From Micromonospora chersina (GTDB lineage: Bacteria > Actinomycetota > Actinomycetes > Mycobacteriales > Micromonosporaceae), in assembly GCF_900091475.1 (NCBI RefSeq), contig NZ_FMIB01000002.1:6014001-6078000 (forward strand): a DNA stretch of 64,000 nt. The letters run 5' to 3'. Each line of letters starts with the position of its first letter. Position 1 is the first letter of the stretch. Both the position numbers and the translations under genes were made by a program. The notes under the pieces were generated by a model. The model was given only the letters and a program-made list of their open reading frames with translations, ran no database searches and had not been told where the DNA came from. Positions 8,816 through 17,614 of this stretch are shown one piece after another.

Positions 8816-9946
8816 ATGACCGAGGTGACCTCCGACGCCGCCGCGACCCGGCTGCGCCGTTCCCCCCTGCACGAGCGGCACACCGCGCTCGGCGCGAAGT
8901 TCGCCCCCTTCGGGGGCTGGGAGATGCCGCTCGAGTACGCCGGCGGCGGCGTCCTCAAGGAGCACACGGCCGTGCGTACCGGTGTTGGCGTCTTCGACGT
9001 CTCGCACCTCGGCAAGGCCCGGGTCACCGGGCCGGGCGCCGCGGACTTCGTGAACTCCTGCCTCTCCAACGACCTCGGCCGGATCGGCCCGGGCAAGGCC
9101 CAGTACACGCTCTGCTGCGACGACGCCACCGGCGGCGTGGTGGACGACATCATCGCCTACCTGCACGCCGACGACCACGTGTTCCTGGTGCCGAACGCGG
9201 CGAACACCGCCGAGGTGGTCCGCCGGTTGCGCGCCGTGGCGCCCGACGGCGTGGTCGTCACCGACGAGCACGAGGCGTACGCGGTGCTCGCCGTCCAGGG
9301 GCCGCGTTCGGCGGAGCTGCTGGCCGCGCTCGGCCTGCCTACGGAGCACGACTACATGAGCTTCTCGACCGCCTCGCTGGAGGGCGTCGAGCTGACCGTC
9401 TGTCGCACCGGCTACACCGGCGAGCTCGGCTACGAGCTGGTCGTACCGGCCGGCGACGCGCTCGCCGTCTGGGACGCGCTGTTCGCCGCCGGTGCGGCGT
9501 ACGAGCTGCGCGCCTGCGGCCTGGCCGCGCGGGACACGCTGCGCACCGAGATGGGGTACCCGCTGCACGGGCAGGACCTCTCCCTGGACATCACCCCCGT
9601 GCAGGCCCGCTCCGGCTGGGCGGTCGGCTGGGACAAGCCGGCCTTCTGGGGTCGCGACGTGCTGCGGGCCGAGAAGGCCGCCGGCCCCGCCCGCACGCTG
9701 CGCGGCCTGGAGGCGGTCGACCGGGCCATCCCGCGCCCCGGCATGGCCGTCTACGCCGGTGACAAGCAGGTCGGCACGATCACCAGCGGCACCTTCAGCC
9801 CGACGAAGAAGCAGGGCATCGCCCTGGCCCTGATCGACACCGACCCGAAGCTCCCCGACGGCGAGACGCTGGAGGTCGACATCCGCGGCCGCCGCGCCCA
9901 GATGCGCCTGACCCGCCCACCCTTCGTGGAGCCCTCGGTCCGCTGA
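8816..9946 (+). CDS. gcvT: Aminomethyltransferase, glycine cleavage system T protein
   Basis: This 376-residue folate-dependent enzyme releases ammonia from the aminomethyl group carried on lipoyl-H protein and makes 5,10-methylene-tetrahydrofolate. The GcvT fold is complete: N-terminal [13 protein letters not shown], the folate-site segment with [22 protein letters not shown] in the middle, [13 protein letters not shown], and the C-terminal barrel with [14 protein letters not shown]. The ATG at 8816 fits family length. Longer in-frame extension is unsupported. No gcvH or gcvP gene is adjacent, so the system is dispersed. The reaction depends on the E3 enzyme encoded at 5120-6511. Transcription appears leaderless. 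Confidence 0.95.
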   Translation: MTEVTSDAAATRLRRSPLHERHTALGAKFAPFGGWEMPLEYAGGGVLKEHTAVRTGVGVFDVSHLGKARVTGPGAADFVNSCLSNDLGRIGPGKAQYTLCCDDATGGVVDDIIAYLHADDHVFLVPNAANTAEVVRRLRAVAPDGVVVTDEHEAYAVLAVQGPRSAELLAALGLPTEHDYMSFSTASLEGVELTVCRTGYTGELGYELVVPAGDALAVWDALFAAGAAYELRACGLAARDTLRTEMGYPLHGQDLSLDITPVQARSGWAVGWDKPAFWGRDVLRAEKAAGPARTLRGLEAVDRAIPRPGMAVYAGDKQVGTITSGTFSPTKKQGIALALIDTDPKLPDGETLEVDIRGRRAQMRLTRPPFVEPSVR

Positions 9947-9962
9947 CCCCCACTCTTCCGTC

Positions 9963-10016
9963 GATCATGAAGTTGGCGGCGATCTCGATCTCCGTGAGCG
10001 CCGCAACTTCATGATC
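9963..10016. repeat. GATCATGA hairpin repeat, copy 1
   Basis: A 54-nt imperfect palindrome: GATCATGAAGTTG (9963-9975) pairs with CAACTTCATGATC (10004-10016). The stem continues inward by five pairs after one bulged base. It fills the gap between the convergent gcvT and DUF2314 genes, where it may also terminate transcription. The same design, with GGTTG in place of AGTTG, occurs twice at 39644-39781, which marks it as a dispersed repeat family. Confidence 0.8.
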
Positions 10017-10024
10017 AGCCGGGG

Positions 10025-11317
10025 TCAGGAGTCCGTGGGGGGTTCGCCGGCGTCGAGGACCGCCTGGGTCCAGCCGCCCTCGATGACGCCCGTGCCGTCC
10101 AGCACGGCCCAGTCGACGACGTCGGCGGCCTCCACCACCACCGGGGCGCCGATCCGGACCGTCGGGTCGCCGGCGGCGTCGCTGGCGCTCGCCCCGACGA
10201 TCCGCTCCGGGGTGTCCCACGAGGTCACCCCGGCCCAGACGTACTCGGGGCCGTCGTCGCCGGGCAGGCCGTACTTGACCACGAGCTGGCTCTCGGCGGG
10301 GAGCCCGCCGGCGAGGAAGCGGGCCCGGATGTCGTCCAGCGCGGCGCGGGCCGTGGCGATGGCCCGGCTCATCGCGTCGCCCGAGCGGGCGTACCGGACG
10401 TCGGGCTGGATGCCGTTGAACAGGGTCGCGCAGGCGGCGGCGAAGTAGCGGCCGGGCGGGCCCGGGTGCCCGGGCGGCGGGTTGAGGGTGAGGAACGAGT
10501 CGGCGTCCGGGTCGGTCGCCGGGTCCAGCTCCAGCCGCAGCAGCACCGGCGCCGTCGCACCGTGCTGCTCCGGATTGCCGTACGCGACCGCGATGTCGTG
10601 CCCGGTCACCGTGGCGAGCACCGGGAGCTGCACGAACGCCGGCACCTCCTCGCCGGCCAGCCCCTCGGTCCAGTCCCGCAGCAGCCGCCGGGCGGCCCCG
10701 GTCATCACCGCGCCCCACGCGCGGGTGAGGTGGTCCGGCACGCCCTGGGCCTGGAGCTCCAGCAGGCCGAAGCGGCGCAGCCCCTTCGTGGTGAACCACA
10801 GCCCGTCGGCGTCCGACGAGTACGGCACCAGCACCCAGTCGACCAGCCGGATCCGGCCCTGCTCGTCGGGGAGGGACCGCAGCGCGGCCGCCGGGTCGAG
10901 GAACTGGAGCCCGAAGACGTCCACGACGTCCCCGTCGACCGTTTCGGCGACCGCCGCGGCCACCGCCCGGGCCGCCCACTCGTGCGCCGGCGGCCAGCCC
11001 GGCCGGTACTCGGCCTGCACCACGACGAGATGCGTGGCGGCGGCCAGCCGGGCCAGCTGCGCCTCGGTCGCCCCGAACGCGGTGAGCAGGTCCGGCGGCA
11101 GCTCGGGGAACTCGCTGACCGGCCGGGTGTCCACGGTCATCAGCGGGCTGTCCAGCATCTGCTTGGCCAGCCCGTGCACCGGCTCGGCGAGCCGTCCGGC
11201 GAGCCCCTCCACCGCGGTCTTCGGGCTCACCTTCGGCAGTCCGACGATCGGCACCAGGTAGGTCGCGTCCAGCGACTCGGGCACCGGTACGGGCAGGAAG
11301 TCGTCCGTGATGAGCAT
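10025..11317 (-). CDS. DUF2314-domain protein of unknown function
   Basis: This 430-residue, probably cytosolic protein has no signal peptide or membrane segment. The N-terminal two thirds are alpha/beta, with segments such as YLVPIVGLPKVSPKT and a repeated WAARAVAAAVAET-type helix. The last ~90 residues (from about QLVVKYGLPGDDGPEYVWAG to GWTQAVLD) match the DUF2314 pattern, in which a Trp-containing strand precedes a conserved glycine-rich turn. No catalytic motif is evident. The ATG at 11317 follows GAGGGGG closely, better than the GTG six codons upstream. It is the last gene of a same-strand run kinase - cobUT - cobS - this gene, 64 bp after cobS, but nothing ties it to cobalamin. Confidence 0.7.
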   Translation of the reverse strand: MLITDDFLPVPVPESLDATYLVPIVGLPKVSPKTAVEGLAGRLAEPVHGLAKQMLDSPLMTVDTRPVSEFPELPPDLLTAFGATEAQLARLAAATHLVVVQAEYRPGWPPAHEWAARAVAAAVAETVDGDVVDVFGLQFLDPAAALRSLPDEQGRIRLVDWVLVPYSSDADGLWFTTKGLRRFGLLELQAQGVPDHLTRAWGAVMTGAARRLLRDWTEGLAGEEVPAFVQLPVLATVTGHDIAVAYGNPEQHGATAPVLLRLELDPATDPDADSFLTLNPPPGHPGPPGRYFAAACATLFNGIQPDVRYARSGDAMSRAIATARAALDDIRARFLAGGLPAESQLVVKYGLPGDDGPEYVWAGVTSWDTPERIVGASASDAAGDPTVRIGAPVVVEAADVVDWAVLDGTGVIEGGWTQAVLDAGEPPTDS

Positions 11318-11381
11318 GCCGTCCCCCTCGACCACACCGGTGCACCTCGCCGAGAACGCTACCCGCCCGGACGGTCGACGC

Positions 11382-12155
11382 TCAGGCGGACAGCACCAGT
11401 CCCAGGTAGGACAGCGTGGTGACGATCTCCACGAGGGCCCCCAGCACGTCGCCGGTGATCCCGCCGAGCCGGCGTACCAGATGCCGCAGCAGCCCGGCCG
11501 CGACGGCGAGCGCGGCGAGCACGGCGAGCGGCCCCTGCCACGGGCGGCCCGGCACCGCCGGCACGGCCAGCAGGGCGACGGCCGCCGTGCCGGCCACCAG
11601 CGCGACCGGGCCCACCGTGCCGGCCACCAGCGCGCCCAGCCCCTCCGGCCGCGCCGCCGGCACCCCGCGCCGGCAGGCCAGCGCGACGCCCAGCCGGCCG
11701 GCCGCCGTCGCGGCGACCACCGCCGCGAGCGCCGCCGGCCGGGACCGCCCGGCCAGCTCCGCGAGCACCGCGGCCTGGAGCAGGAGTACGACCACCAGCG
11801 CCACCACCCCGAACGGGCCGACGTCCGGCTTCTTCATGATCTCCAGCGCGGCCGGCCCGCGCCGGTAGGAGCCGAGCGCGTCCACGGTGTCGGCCAGCCC
11901 GTCCAAATGCAGGCCCCGGGTCAGCAGCGCGCCCAGCGCGACGGTCACCCCGGCGGCGACCAGCGGGGGCGCGACCGCCGCGACGAGCAGCAGTACGGCA
12001 GCGAGCAGCGCGCCGAGCAGCGCGCCGACCGCCGGGGCGAGCGCCATGGCGGTGCCGGCCGCGCCCCGGTCCACCCGGCCGGCGCGCACCGGCGCCGTCG
12101 TGAAGGTGGTGAGCGCCAGCCGGATCCCGTCGGCGAGCCGGACCTCAGTCGGCAC
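11382..12155 (-). CDS. cobS: Adenosylcobinamide-GDP ribazoletransferase (cobalamin synthase)
   Basis: This 257-residue integral membrane enzyme joins adenosylcobinamide-GDP to alpha-ribazole, the last step of the nucleotide-loop pathway of vitamin B12. The N-terminal RLALTTFTTAPV segment, the acidic motif GLHLDGLADTVDALGS and several Ala/Leu/Val-rich membrane helices are typical of CobS, and the length is normal. Its start overlaps the last 11 nt of the cobUT fusion gene, indicating translational coupling. Together the two genes encode the three activities that activate both halves of the lower ligand and assemble it. Confidence 0.92.
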   Translation of the reverse strand: MPTEVRLADGIRLALTTFTTAPVRAGRVDRGAAGTAMALAPAVGALLGALLAAVLLLVAAVAPPLVAAGVTVALGALLTRGLHLDGLADTVDALGSYRRGPAALEIMKKPDVGPFGVVALVVVLLLQAAVLAELAGRSRPAALAAVVAATAAGRLGVALACRRGVPAARPEGLGALVAGTVGPVALVAGTAAVALLAVPAVPGRPWQGPLAVLAALAVAAGLLRHLVRRLGGITGDVLGALVEIVTTLSYLGLVLSA

Positions 12156-14253
12156 GGCGGCCGGGGGCCACCGGCTCGTCCGGCCCGACAGTGGTGGGCC
12201 CCGGTCCGGCCGGCTCCGGCTCGGCGAACTCCGGCCCGGGTTCGGTGCTGGTCGGTCCCTGCACCGGCGCGGGCTCGGTGAACTCCGGCTCCGTGCTGGT
12301 GGGCCCCGGCCCGGCCGGCTCGGGTTCGGCGAACTCCGGCTCCGGGTCCGTGCTGGTCGGCCCGGGGCCGGCCGGTTCGGGCTCGGTGAAGTCCTCGTCG
12401 TCCCCGCCGCCGAGCGACGGGTGCACGGGCAGGCCGGCGGCGAGCGTCAGGGCCGAGCGCAGCAGCGGCAGGGCGGCCAGCGCGGTCGCGCCCTCGCCCA
12501 GGTCGAGCCGCAGGTCCAGCAGCGGGGTCAGGCCCAGCACGTCGGCGGCGAGCCGCACCCCGGGCCGGCCGCCGTGGTCGGGCAGCAGGCACCAGTGCCG
12601 GGCCTGCCCGGCCAGGTCGCGGCTCACCATGCCGGCGGCCACCCCGACCGGCCCGTCCAGCAGCACCGGGATGCGCCGGGCGGTCGCGCCCAGCAGCACG
12701 CCGGTGGCCACCGCCACGTCGCCGCCGCCCAGCTCGGCGAGGATGTCCTTGGCCTCCCGGGTGGAGCGCCGGGTGCGGTGCAGCGCGTCCCGCACGGCCG
12801 CGCAGCGGACCATCCAGGCGGCGTCGTCGTACTCGCCCCGCTCGTTCAGCACCCGCCCGAGGACCGCCGGGGGTTCCGCGCCGGCCGTGGCCGCCAGCAC
12901 CGCCGCGGCGGCCGTCTCGGTGCCGGCTCCGCACGCCGCGAGCACCAGCAGCTGTACGCCCGCGTCGGCGGCCTGCTCCGCGAGCCGCCAGCCGTAGCGC
13001 AGGGCCGACTCGACCTGCTCGCCGGTGAGCGCCGGCCCCTCCTCGATGGGCGCGGAGGTGGGCGTCTCGACCACCTGGAGGCTCGCGCCGTTCTCGGCGG
13101 CCAGCCGGGCCAGGGCTCCCTTGCCGGCGCGCGCCTGCCGGGCGCGGCGGGCCGACTCGCCGGGCGTGGCGCCGGCCGACGCCCCGCCCTCGTGGTCGCC
13201 GTGCAGCAGCAGCACCCGGACGGTGCCCCACGGCGTCGGGGTCGCGGTGCCCTGGGTGGCGGCGGCGAAGCCGACCACCTGCTCCAGCACGCCGAGGCCC
13301 GAGCCCGGGATGTCCAGGGTGGCCAGCCGGTCGACCGCCTGCGGACCGGTGTAGTCGTCGGGCATCGGCAGTTCCATGCCCGGCTGGATGACCAGGCCGG
13401 TGGCGACCATCGGCAGCGCCATGGTGGGCGCGGCCCAGTCGGCCTGGGTGGGCGCGCCAGCTCGCCCGGGACCGGCCTGCGGCCGGCCAGGTTCGCCGGC
13501 CGGCGTCGACGCCGGGGCGGCGAGCGCTGCCGGGGTGAGCACCTCGGGCAACGCCTCCTCGGGCGCGCCAGCCTGGCCGGGACCGGCCTGCGCCGGGGCG
13601 CCCGCCTGGGTGGGGGACGGCTGCGCCGCGCCCTGGCCGGGGCCGGCCTGCGCCGGGACGTCCGCCTGGCCGGGGACGGCCGGCATGCCGGGGTGGGTCG
13701 GGGTGGCGGCCGGCTTCAGCCAGGCGGTCTGCCCGGCCACCACCAGCGCGACGGCGTCGCAGGCGTCGGCGACGGCCCGGTTGGTCGCGCCCAGCGCGTC
13801 GGTGAACGCCCGGCCCAGCGGCGTGGTGGGCACCAGGGACAGGCCCACCTCGGGGCTGACCAGCACCAGCCGGGCGGCGCTGGCGCGGACCGCCGCGGCC
13901 AGTTCGGCGATGGTGGCCGTGTCGTCGGCCGGCTGGTGGGCCGGGTCGAGCAGCACTGTCACCCAGCCGCCCAGGTCGTCCACGAGCAGCGTCTCGTTCG
14001 GTCCGGCCGCCGCGATCACCTCGGCCAGCCGGCCGGGGTCCGCGGCGGTCTCCTCGGTCGTCCAGCTTCCCGGCCGGCGGGCGCGGTGCGCCGCGAGGCG
14101 GGTCGCCCACTCGGTGTCCTCCGGGTCCCCCGCGGGGGCGGTGGCCACGTACCGGACCGTGGGCGCGTCGGCGACCACCGATTCGGCGAACTCCGACTTG
14201 CCGGAGCGGATACCGCCGAGCACCAGGAGGGTGTTCCACCCGTCAACGGACAT
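12145..14253 (-). CDS. Fused CobU-CobT: adenosylcobinamide kinase/guanylyltransferase and NaMN:DMB phosphoribosyltransferase
   Basis: This is a 702-residue fusion. Residues 1 to about 185 are CobU-like, with Walker A GGIRSGKS (13-20) and AAHRARRPGSW, whose His56 is the likely GMP-accepting residue. They would phosphorylate and guanylylate cobinamide. A linker (about 185-275) is made of Ala/Gln/Gly/Pro repeats of the type QAGPGQAGAP. Residues about 275-620 are CobT-like, with GDHEGGASAG and the catalytic-glutamate region LDLGEGATALAALPLL. They would make alpha-ribazole phosphate. A final ~80 residues form an acidic, repetitive EPEPAGPGPTST tail. Free-standing CobU and CobT are the usual arrangement. 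The gene lies 51 bp after the kinase gene and overlaps cobS by 11 nt. The roles follow the families, and the assignment of both halves is confident. Confidence 0.88.
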   Translation of the reverse strand: MSVDGWNTLLVLGGIRSGKSEFAESVVADAPTVRYVATAPAGDPEDTEWATRLAAHRARRPGSWTTEETAADPGRLAEVIAAAGPNETLLVDDLGGWVTVLLDPAHQPADDTATIAELAAAVRASAARLVLVSPEVGLSLVPTTPLGRAFTDALGATNRAVADACDAVALVVAGQTAWLKPAATPTHPGMPAVPGQADVPAQAGPGQGAAQPSPTQAGAPAQAGPGQAGAPEEALPEVLTPAALAAPASTPAGEPGRPQAGPGRAGAPTQADWAAPTMALPMVATGLVIQPGMELPMPDDYTGPQAVDRLATLDIPGSGLGVLEQVVGFAAATQGTATPTPWGTVRVLLLHGDHEGGASAGATPGESARRARQARAGKGALARLAAENGASLQVVETPTSAPIEEGPALTGEQVESALRYGWRLAEQAADAGVQLLVLAACGAGTETAAAAVLAATAGAEPPAVLGRVLNERGEYDDAAWMVRCAAVRDALHRTRRSTREAKDILAELGGGDVAVATGVLLGATARRIPVLLDGPVGVAAGMVSRDLAGQARHWCLLPDHGGRPGVRLAADVLGLTPLLDLRLDLGEGATALAALPLLRSALTLAAGLPVHPSLGGGDDEDFTEPEPAGPGPTSTDPEPEFAEPEPAGPGPTSTEPEFTEPAPVQGPTSTEPGPEFAEPEPAGPGPTTVGPDEPVAPGRRAD

Positions 14254-14304
14254 GCCCGTACCTTAAAGCCGTCCGGCGGGTCGCCGCCCGCCGGCCCGGT
14301 CGGC

Positions 14305-16389
14305 TCAGTCGCAGTGCTCGAACGGGCTGGCGTAGCTGGCCCCGCCTGCCGACCCGCCCCACTTCACGCAGACCCCGGCGGCGCTCGCCCGTACCGGCCC
14401 GGCGTAGTACTGGTAGCTGCCGCTCTCGGTCTGCCGCGCCTTGCCCTGCACCTCCAGGTACGTGGTCACCGTGGTGGCCCGCCCGACGTCGGTGTCCTTG
14501 AGCGTGACCACGCAGTTGGTGCCGGCGGCGCTGCTGTAGAGCAGGTAGACCCGGCCCCGGCGCACCCCGCCGGCGGTCAGCGTCGCCGAGTCGACCACCT
14601 GGTAGCCGCTGCCGCACACCTGACCCGCCGTGTAGGGCTGCTTCGGTCCCGCCGTGCTCGCGGTGGGCGCGGGCGCGCCGGTGGTCGGCGCGGGGTCCCC
14701 GCTCGACGGGGCGCCGGCGTCCGCCGCCGGTCGGCTCGGCGTGGCCGACGGGGACCGGCTCGGCCGGCCGGTGCGGCTCGGCGTCGGCCCCGCACCGGCA
14801 CTGGCGCTGGCGCCGGCCGAGCCTTCCGGCTGCACCGGGTCGGCGATCGGGGACTCCCCGGTCAGCGCGGCCGGGCGTTGCCCCGGGTCCGTGTCGTCGG
14901 GGGAGCGCAGCGCCGCCACGGCCACCGCGGTCAGCACCGCGACGAGGACGACCCCGGCCGCCCCGGCCAGCGCCAGCGCCCGGCCGCGACCCCGGCGCTC
15001 CGCGGACTCCTCCAGCGTCGGTGGCACCCCCGACCCGGCGTGCCGGTCCTGGACCGAGCCGTACCCGCCGGGCGGCCGCCCGGGCTGCGCGACCCCGACC
15101 GACCAGGCCGGCCCCGGCGGGGAGACCGGCCCGGAAGCCGGGGCGTGCCCGGGAGCCGCGAAGGCTGACCCGGAAGGCGTTGAGGCGTGCGCGGGAGGTG
15201 CGGGGACGTGCCCGGGAGGTGCGGAGGCGCGGCCGGGGGCGGCGAAGCCTGGACCGGCCGCGGAGACGGGACCGGGCGTGGGCGCGGGGACAGGGCCGGG
15301 CGTGGGGACGGGACCGGGCGTGGGGGCGGGACCGGGCGTCACGGTGTGCCCGGCGGGGTCGGTCCCCGGAGCGGGCGGTGGCGCGGCCGGGAACGCGGCG
15401 GCCGGCGGCGCGGCCGGGAACGCGGCGGGCGGCTGGCCGGTGGGCGGCGTACCACCGGGTGGGCCCGGGATCGGCGCGGGCGCCGGCAGGACGGCCGCGC
15501 CCGGCACGGCCGGCCCGGCCACCGCCCACGGCGGGCGCGGGGGGACGGGCAGGGCGGCGAGGGTGGCGTCCCGCGCGTCCTGGGCGGCCTCGGCCAGGGC
15601 GAGCGCGCTCGGGAACCGGTCGGCCGGACGCTTCGCCAGCGCCCGCCCGACCACCTCGACCACCGCCGGGGGCGTGCCGACAAGCGGCGGCGGCTCGTCC
15701 TGGACGTGCCGCATGGCCACCTGGAGCGGGTTGTCACCGTCGAAGGGCGGCCGCCCGGCCAGACAGAAGTACGCGACCGCGCCGAGCGCGTAGACGTCGG
15801 TGACCGGCGACACCGGCTGGCCGGCGGCCTGCTCCGGCGACATGTACGAGGCGGTGCCCAGCACCATGTGCGCGGCCGTGATGCCCGCCATGGTGCTGGC
15901 CCGGGCGATCCCGAAGTCGACGAGCACCACCGTGCCGTCCCGCTTGACCAGCAGGTTGCCGGGCTTCACGTCGCGGTGCACGATCCCGGCGAGGTGGGCG
16001 GCGTGCAGCGCGTGCGCGGCCTGCGCCACCACCGACATGGTGGACGCCGGGTCGAGCCGGCCGGCGCGCCGGATCCAGGTGACCAGCGGCTCGCCGTCGA
16101 CGTACTCCATCACCAGGTAGCTGACCTGGCTGCCGTCGGCGAGGGTCGCCGAGCCGAAGTCGTGCACCTGGACGATGCCCGGGTGACGCAGTGCGGCCAG
16201 CATCCGGGCCTCGGCGTGGAAGCGGGTGGTGAACTCGGGGTCGGCGACCAGCGACGGGAGCAGCACCTTCACCGCGACCTCGCGGCCCAGCAGGGTGTCG
16301 GTGCACTTCCAGACGGCCCCCATGCCGCCCGTCGCGATGCGTTCGCCCAGCCGATAGCGCTCGCTGAGCACCACTCCTTGAGTCAGCAC
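14305..16389 (-). CDS. Membrane-anchored Ser/Thr protein kinase (PknB type)
   Basis: This 694-residue Hanks-type kinase has an intact catalytic domain (residues 11-275): glycine loop IATGGMGAVW, ATP lysine AVKVLL (Lys41), HRDVKPGN (Asp140), DFG (158-160) and SYMSPEQAA. A long Pro/Ala/Gly linker (about 290-465) with TPGPVP-type repeats follows. Next come a single membrane helix (ALALAGAAGVVLVAVLTAVAV) and an extracytoplasmic C-terminal domain of about 190 residues, which has a Ser/Pro/Ala stalk and a small Cys-containing globular end. No PASTA repeats are present, so the sensor differs from PknB. The GTG start has TACGGT 6 nt upstream (16396-16401), suggesting a leaderless mRNA. Its substrates are unknown, and proximity to the cobalamin genes may be incidental. 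Confidence 0.9.
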   Translation of the reverse strand: MLTQGVVLSERYRLGERIATGGMGAVWKCTDTLLGREVAVKVLLPSLVADPEFTTRFHAEARMLAALRHPGIVQVHDFGSATLADGSQVSYLVMEYVDGEPLVTWIRRAGRLDPASTMSVVAQAAHALHAAHLAGIVHRDVKPGNLLVKRDGTVVLVDFGIARASTMAGITAAHMVLGTASYMSPEQAAGQPVSPVTDVYALGAVAYFCLAGRPPFDGDNPLQVAMRHVQDEPPPLVGTPPAVVEVVGRALAKRPADRFPSALALAEAAQDARDATLAALPVPPRPPWAVAGPAVPGAAVLPAPAPIPGPPGGTPPTGQPPAAFPAAPPAAAFPAAPPPAPGTDPAGHTVTPGPAPTPGPVPTPGPVPAPTPGPVSAAGPGFAAPGRASAPPGHVPAPPAHASTPSGSAFAAPGHAPASGPVSPPGPAWSVGVAQPGRPPGGYGSVQDRHAGSGVPPTLEESAERRGRGRALALAGAAGVVLVAVLTAVAVAALRSPDDTDPGQRPAALTGESPIADPVQPEGSAGASASAGAGPTPSRTGRPSRSPSATPSRPAADAGAPSSGDPAPTTGAPAPTASTAGPKQPYTAGQVCGSGYQVVDSATLTAGGVRRGRVYLLYSSAAGTNCVVTLKDTDVGRATTVTTYLEVQGKARQTESGSYQYYAGPVRASAAGVCVKWGGSAGGASYASPFEHCD

Positions 16390-16513
16390 CGCGTCACCGT
16401 ACCGGCCCGGGGCGACGCATGATCCATGTGGCGGCCGGGCCGTCCCGCGCGGGGCCGACTAGGCTTGCGGGGGTTTCCGTCCCAGGGGCGACGGCGGCGA
16501 GGGGAGACGCGGC

Positions 16514-16714
16514 ATGGCGTGGAGCTGGCGGTACGAGGGCACGAACGGCGCTTCGGTCGACGGGCCGGGCGAGTCGTTCCCCAGTCAGGCGGACGCCGAA
16601 TCGTGGATCGGCCAGGCCTGGCGGGAGCTCGCGGCATCCGGCGTCACCTCCGTCGCGCTCGTCGAGGACGACCGGGTGGAGTACCGGATGAGCCTGCTGC
16701 CCCCGGCCGAATGA
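16514..16714 (+). CDS. Small conserved hypothetical protein (66 aa)
   Basis: A compact acidic protein beginning MAWSWRYEG with an alternating strand-helix pattern (QADAESWIGQAWRELAASG, then SVALVEDDRVEYRMSL). Similar short proteins occur widely in actinobacteria, but I know of no assigned function. A GAGGGGAG ribosome site precedes the ATG. Its stop codon overlaps the start of the M50 protease gene (ATGA), so the two are translationally coupled and may act together. Confidence 0.75.
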   Translation: MAWSWRYEGTNGASVDGPGESFPSQADAESWIGQAWRELAASGVTSVALVEDDRVEYRMSLLPPAE

Positions 16715-17508
16715 CGGGTTACGACCGGCCGCGTGACCCGCTGGTGCTCGGGGTGCCCCGGGCGGCGTTCCGGCCCAGCGCGATCTTCCTGGCCCTGGTC
16801 GCGATCTTCGTGACCAGCGGGGTGATGACCTGGAACCGGTTCGGCAACGTCCGGTTCGACGTCTTCCTCTTCGTGGTCTCCGGCTGGCTGATCTCGCTCT
16901 GCCTGCACGAGTACGCGCACGCCGTGGTCGCGTACCGGGCGGGGGACCGGGACATCGCCCACCGGGGCTACCTGACGTTGAACCCGCTGAAGTACACCAA
17001 CCCGCTGCTGTCCATCGTGCTGCCGGTCGTGGTGGTGCTGCTGGGCGGCATCGGCCTGCCCGGCGGCGCGGTGTGGGTGGACCGGCACGCCATCCCCGGC
17101 CGGCTGCGGCACACCCTGGTCAGCCTGGCCGGCCCGGCCACCAACGTGCTGTTCACCCTGCTGCTGGTGCTGGCCGTGCGGGTCGGCCTGGGCGTGGGTG
17201 GCCCGCTGGAGTTCTGGGCGGGCGTCGGGCTGCTGGCGTTCCTCCAGCTCACCGCCAGCGTGCTCAACCTGCTGCCGGTGCCCGGGCTGGACGGCGGCAA
17301 CATGATCCAGCCGTGGCTGAGCCCGGAATACCGGCGGATGTACGACCTGTTCGCCCCGTACGGTTTCATCCTGCTGTTCGCGCTGCTGTGGAGCCCGCGG
17401 ATCGGCAACTGGTTCTTCGGCGCCGTCTTCGACGTGGCGGACTTCCTCGGGCTGCCGCCCCAGCTCTACGTGCTCGGGCTCGAACTCATCAGGTTCTGGC
17501 GGGGCTGA
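16711..17508 (+). CDS. Site-2-protease-like M50 metalloprotease
   Basis: This 265-residue polytopic membrane protein is of the M50/rhomboid-like minimal S2P type. The zinc-binding HEYAH motif (residues 66-70) lies in one membrane helix, and the second metal ligand is in NLLPVPGLDGG (Asp194). About six hydrophobic segments are visible. It lacks PDZ or CBS domains, so it belongs to the short class whose substrates are mostly unknown, some of them anti-sigma factors. The ATG at 16711 overlaps the upstream small gene by 4 nt and gives the expected length. A 14-bp hairpin follows the stop. Confidence 0.88.
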   Translation: MTGYDRPRDPLVLGVPRAAFRPSAIFLALVAIFVTSGVMTWNRFGNVRFDVFLFVVSGWLISLCLHEYAHAVVAYRAGDRDIAHRGYLTLNPLKYTNPLLSIVLPVVVVLLGGIGLPGGAVWVDRHAIPGRLRHTLVSLAGPATNVLFTLLLVLAVRVGLGVGGPLEFWAGVGLLAFLQLTASVLNLLPVPGLDGGNMIQPWLSPEYRRMYDLFAPYGFILLFALLWSPRIGNWFFGAVFDVADFLGLPPQLYVLGLELIRFWRG

Positions 17509-17574
17509 CCCACCGGTCGCGGGAGCCGCCGCGCAGCGGCGGGGCGCTCCGGGTCGTGCGTACCCCCGTGGGGG

Positions 17575-17607
17575 CCCGGGCCGGCGCGGAGGTCGCGCCG
17601 GCCCGGG
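17575..17607. terminator. Hairpin terminator between convergent genes
   Basis: A 14-bp perfect stem (CCCGGGCCGGCGCG paired with its complement) has a 5-nt loop. It lies between the M50 protease gene and the convergent aldo/keto reductase gene. There is no T tract, as is common in high-GC actinobacteria. Confidence 0.65.
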
Positions 17608-17614
17608 GAGAGCG

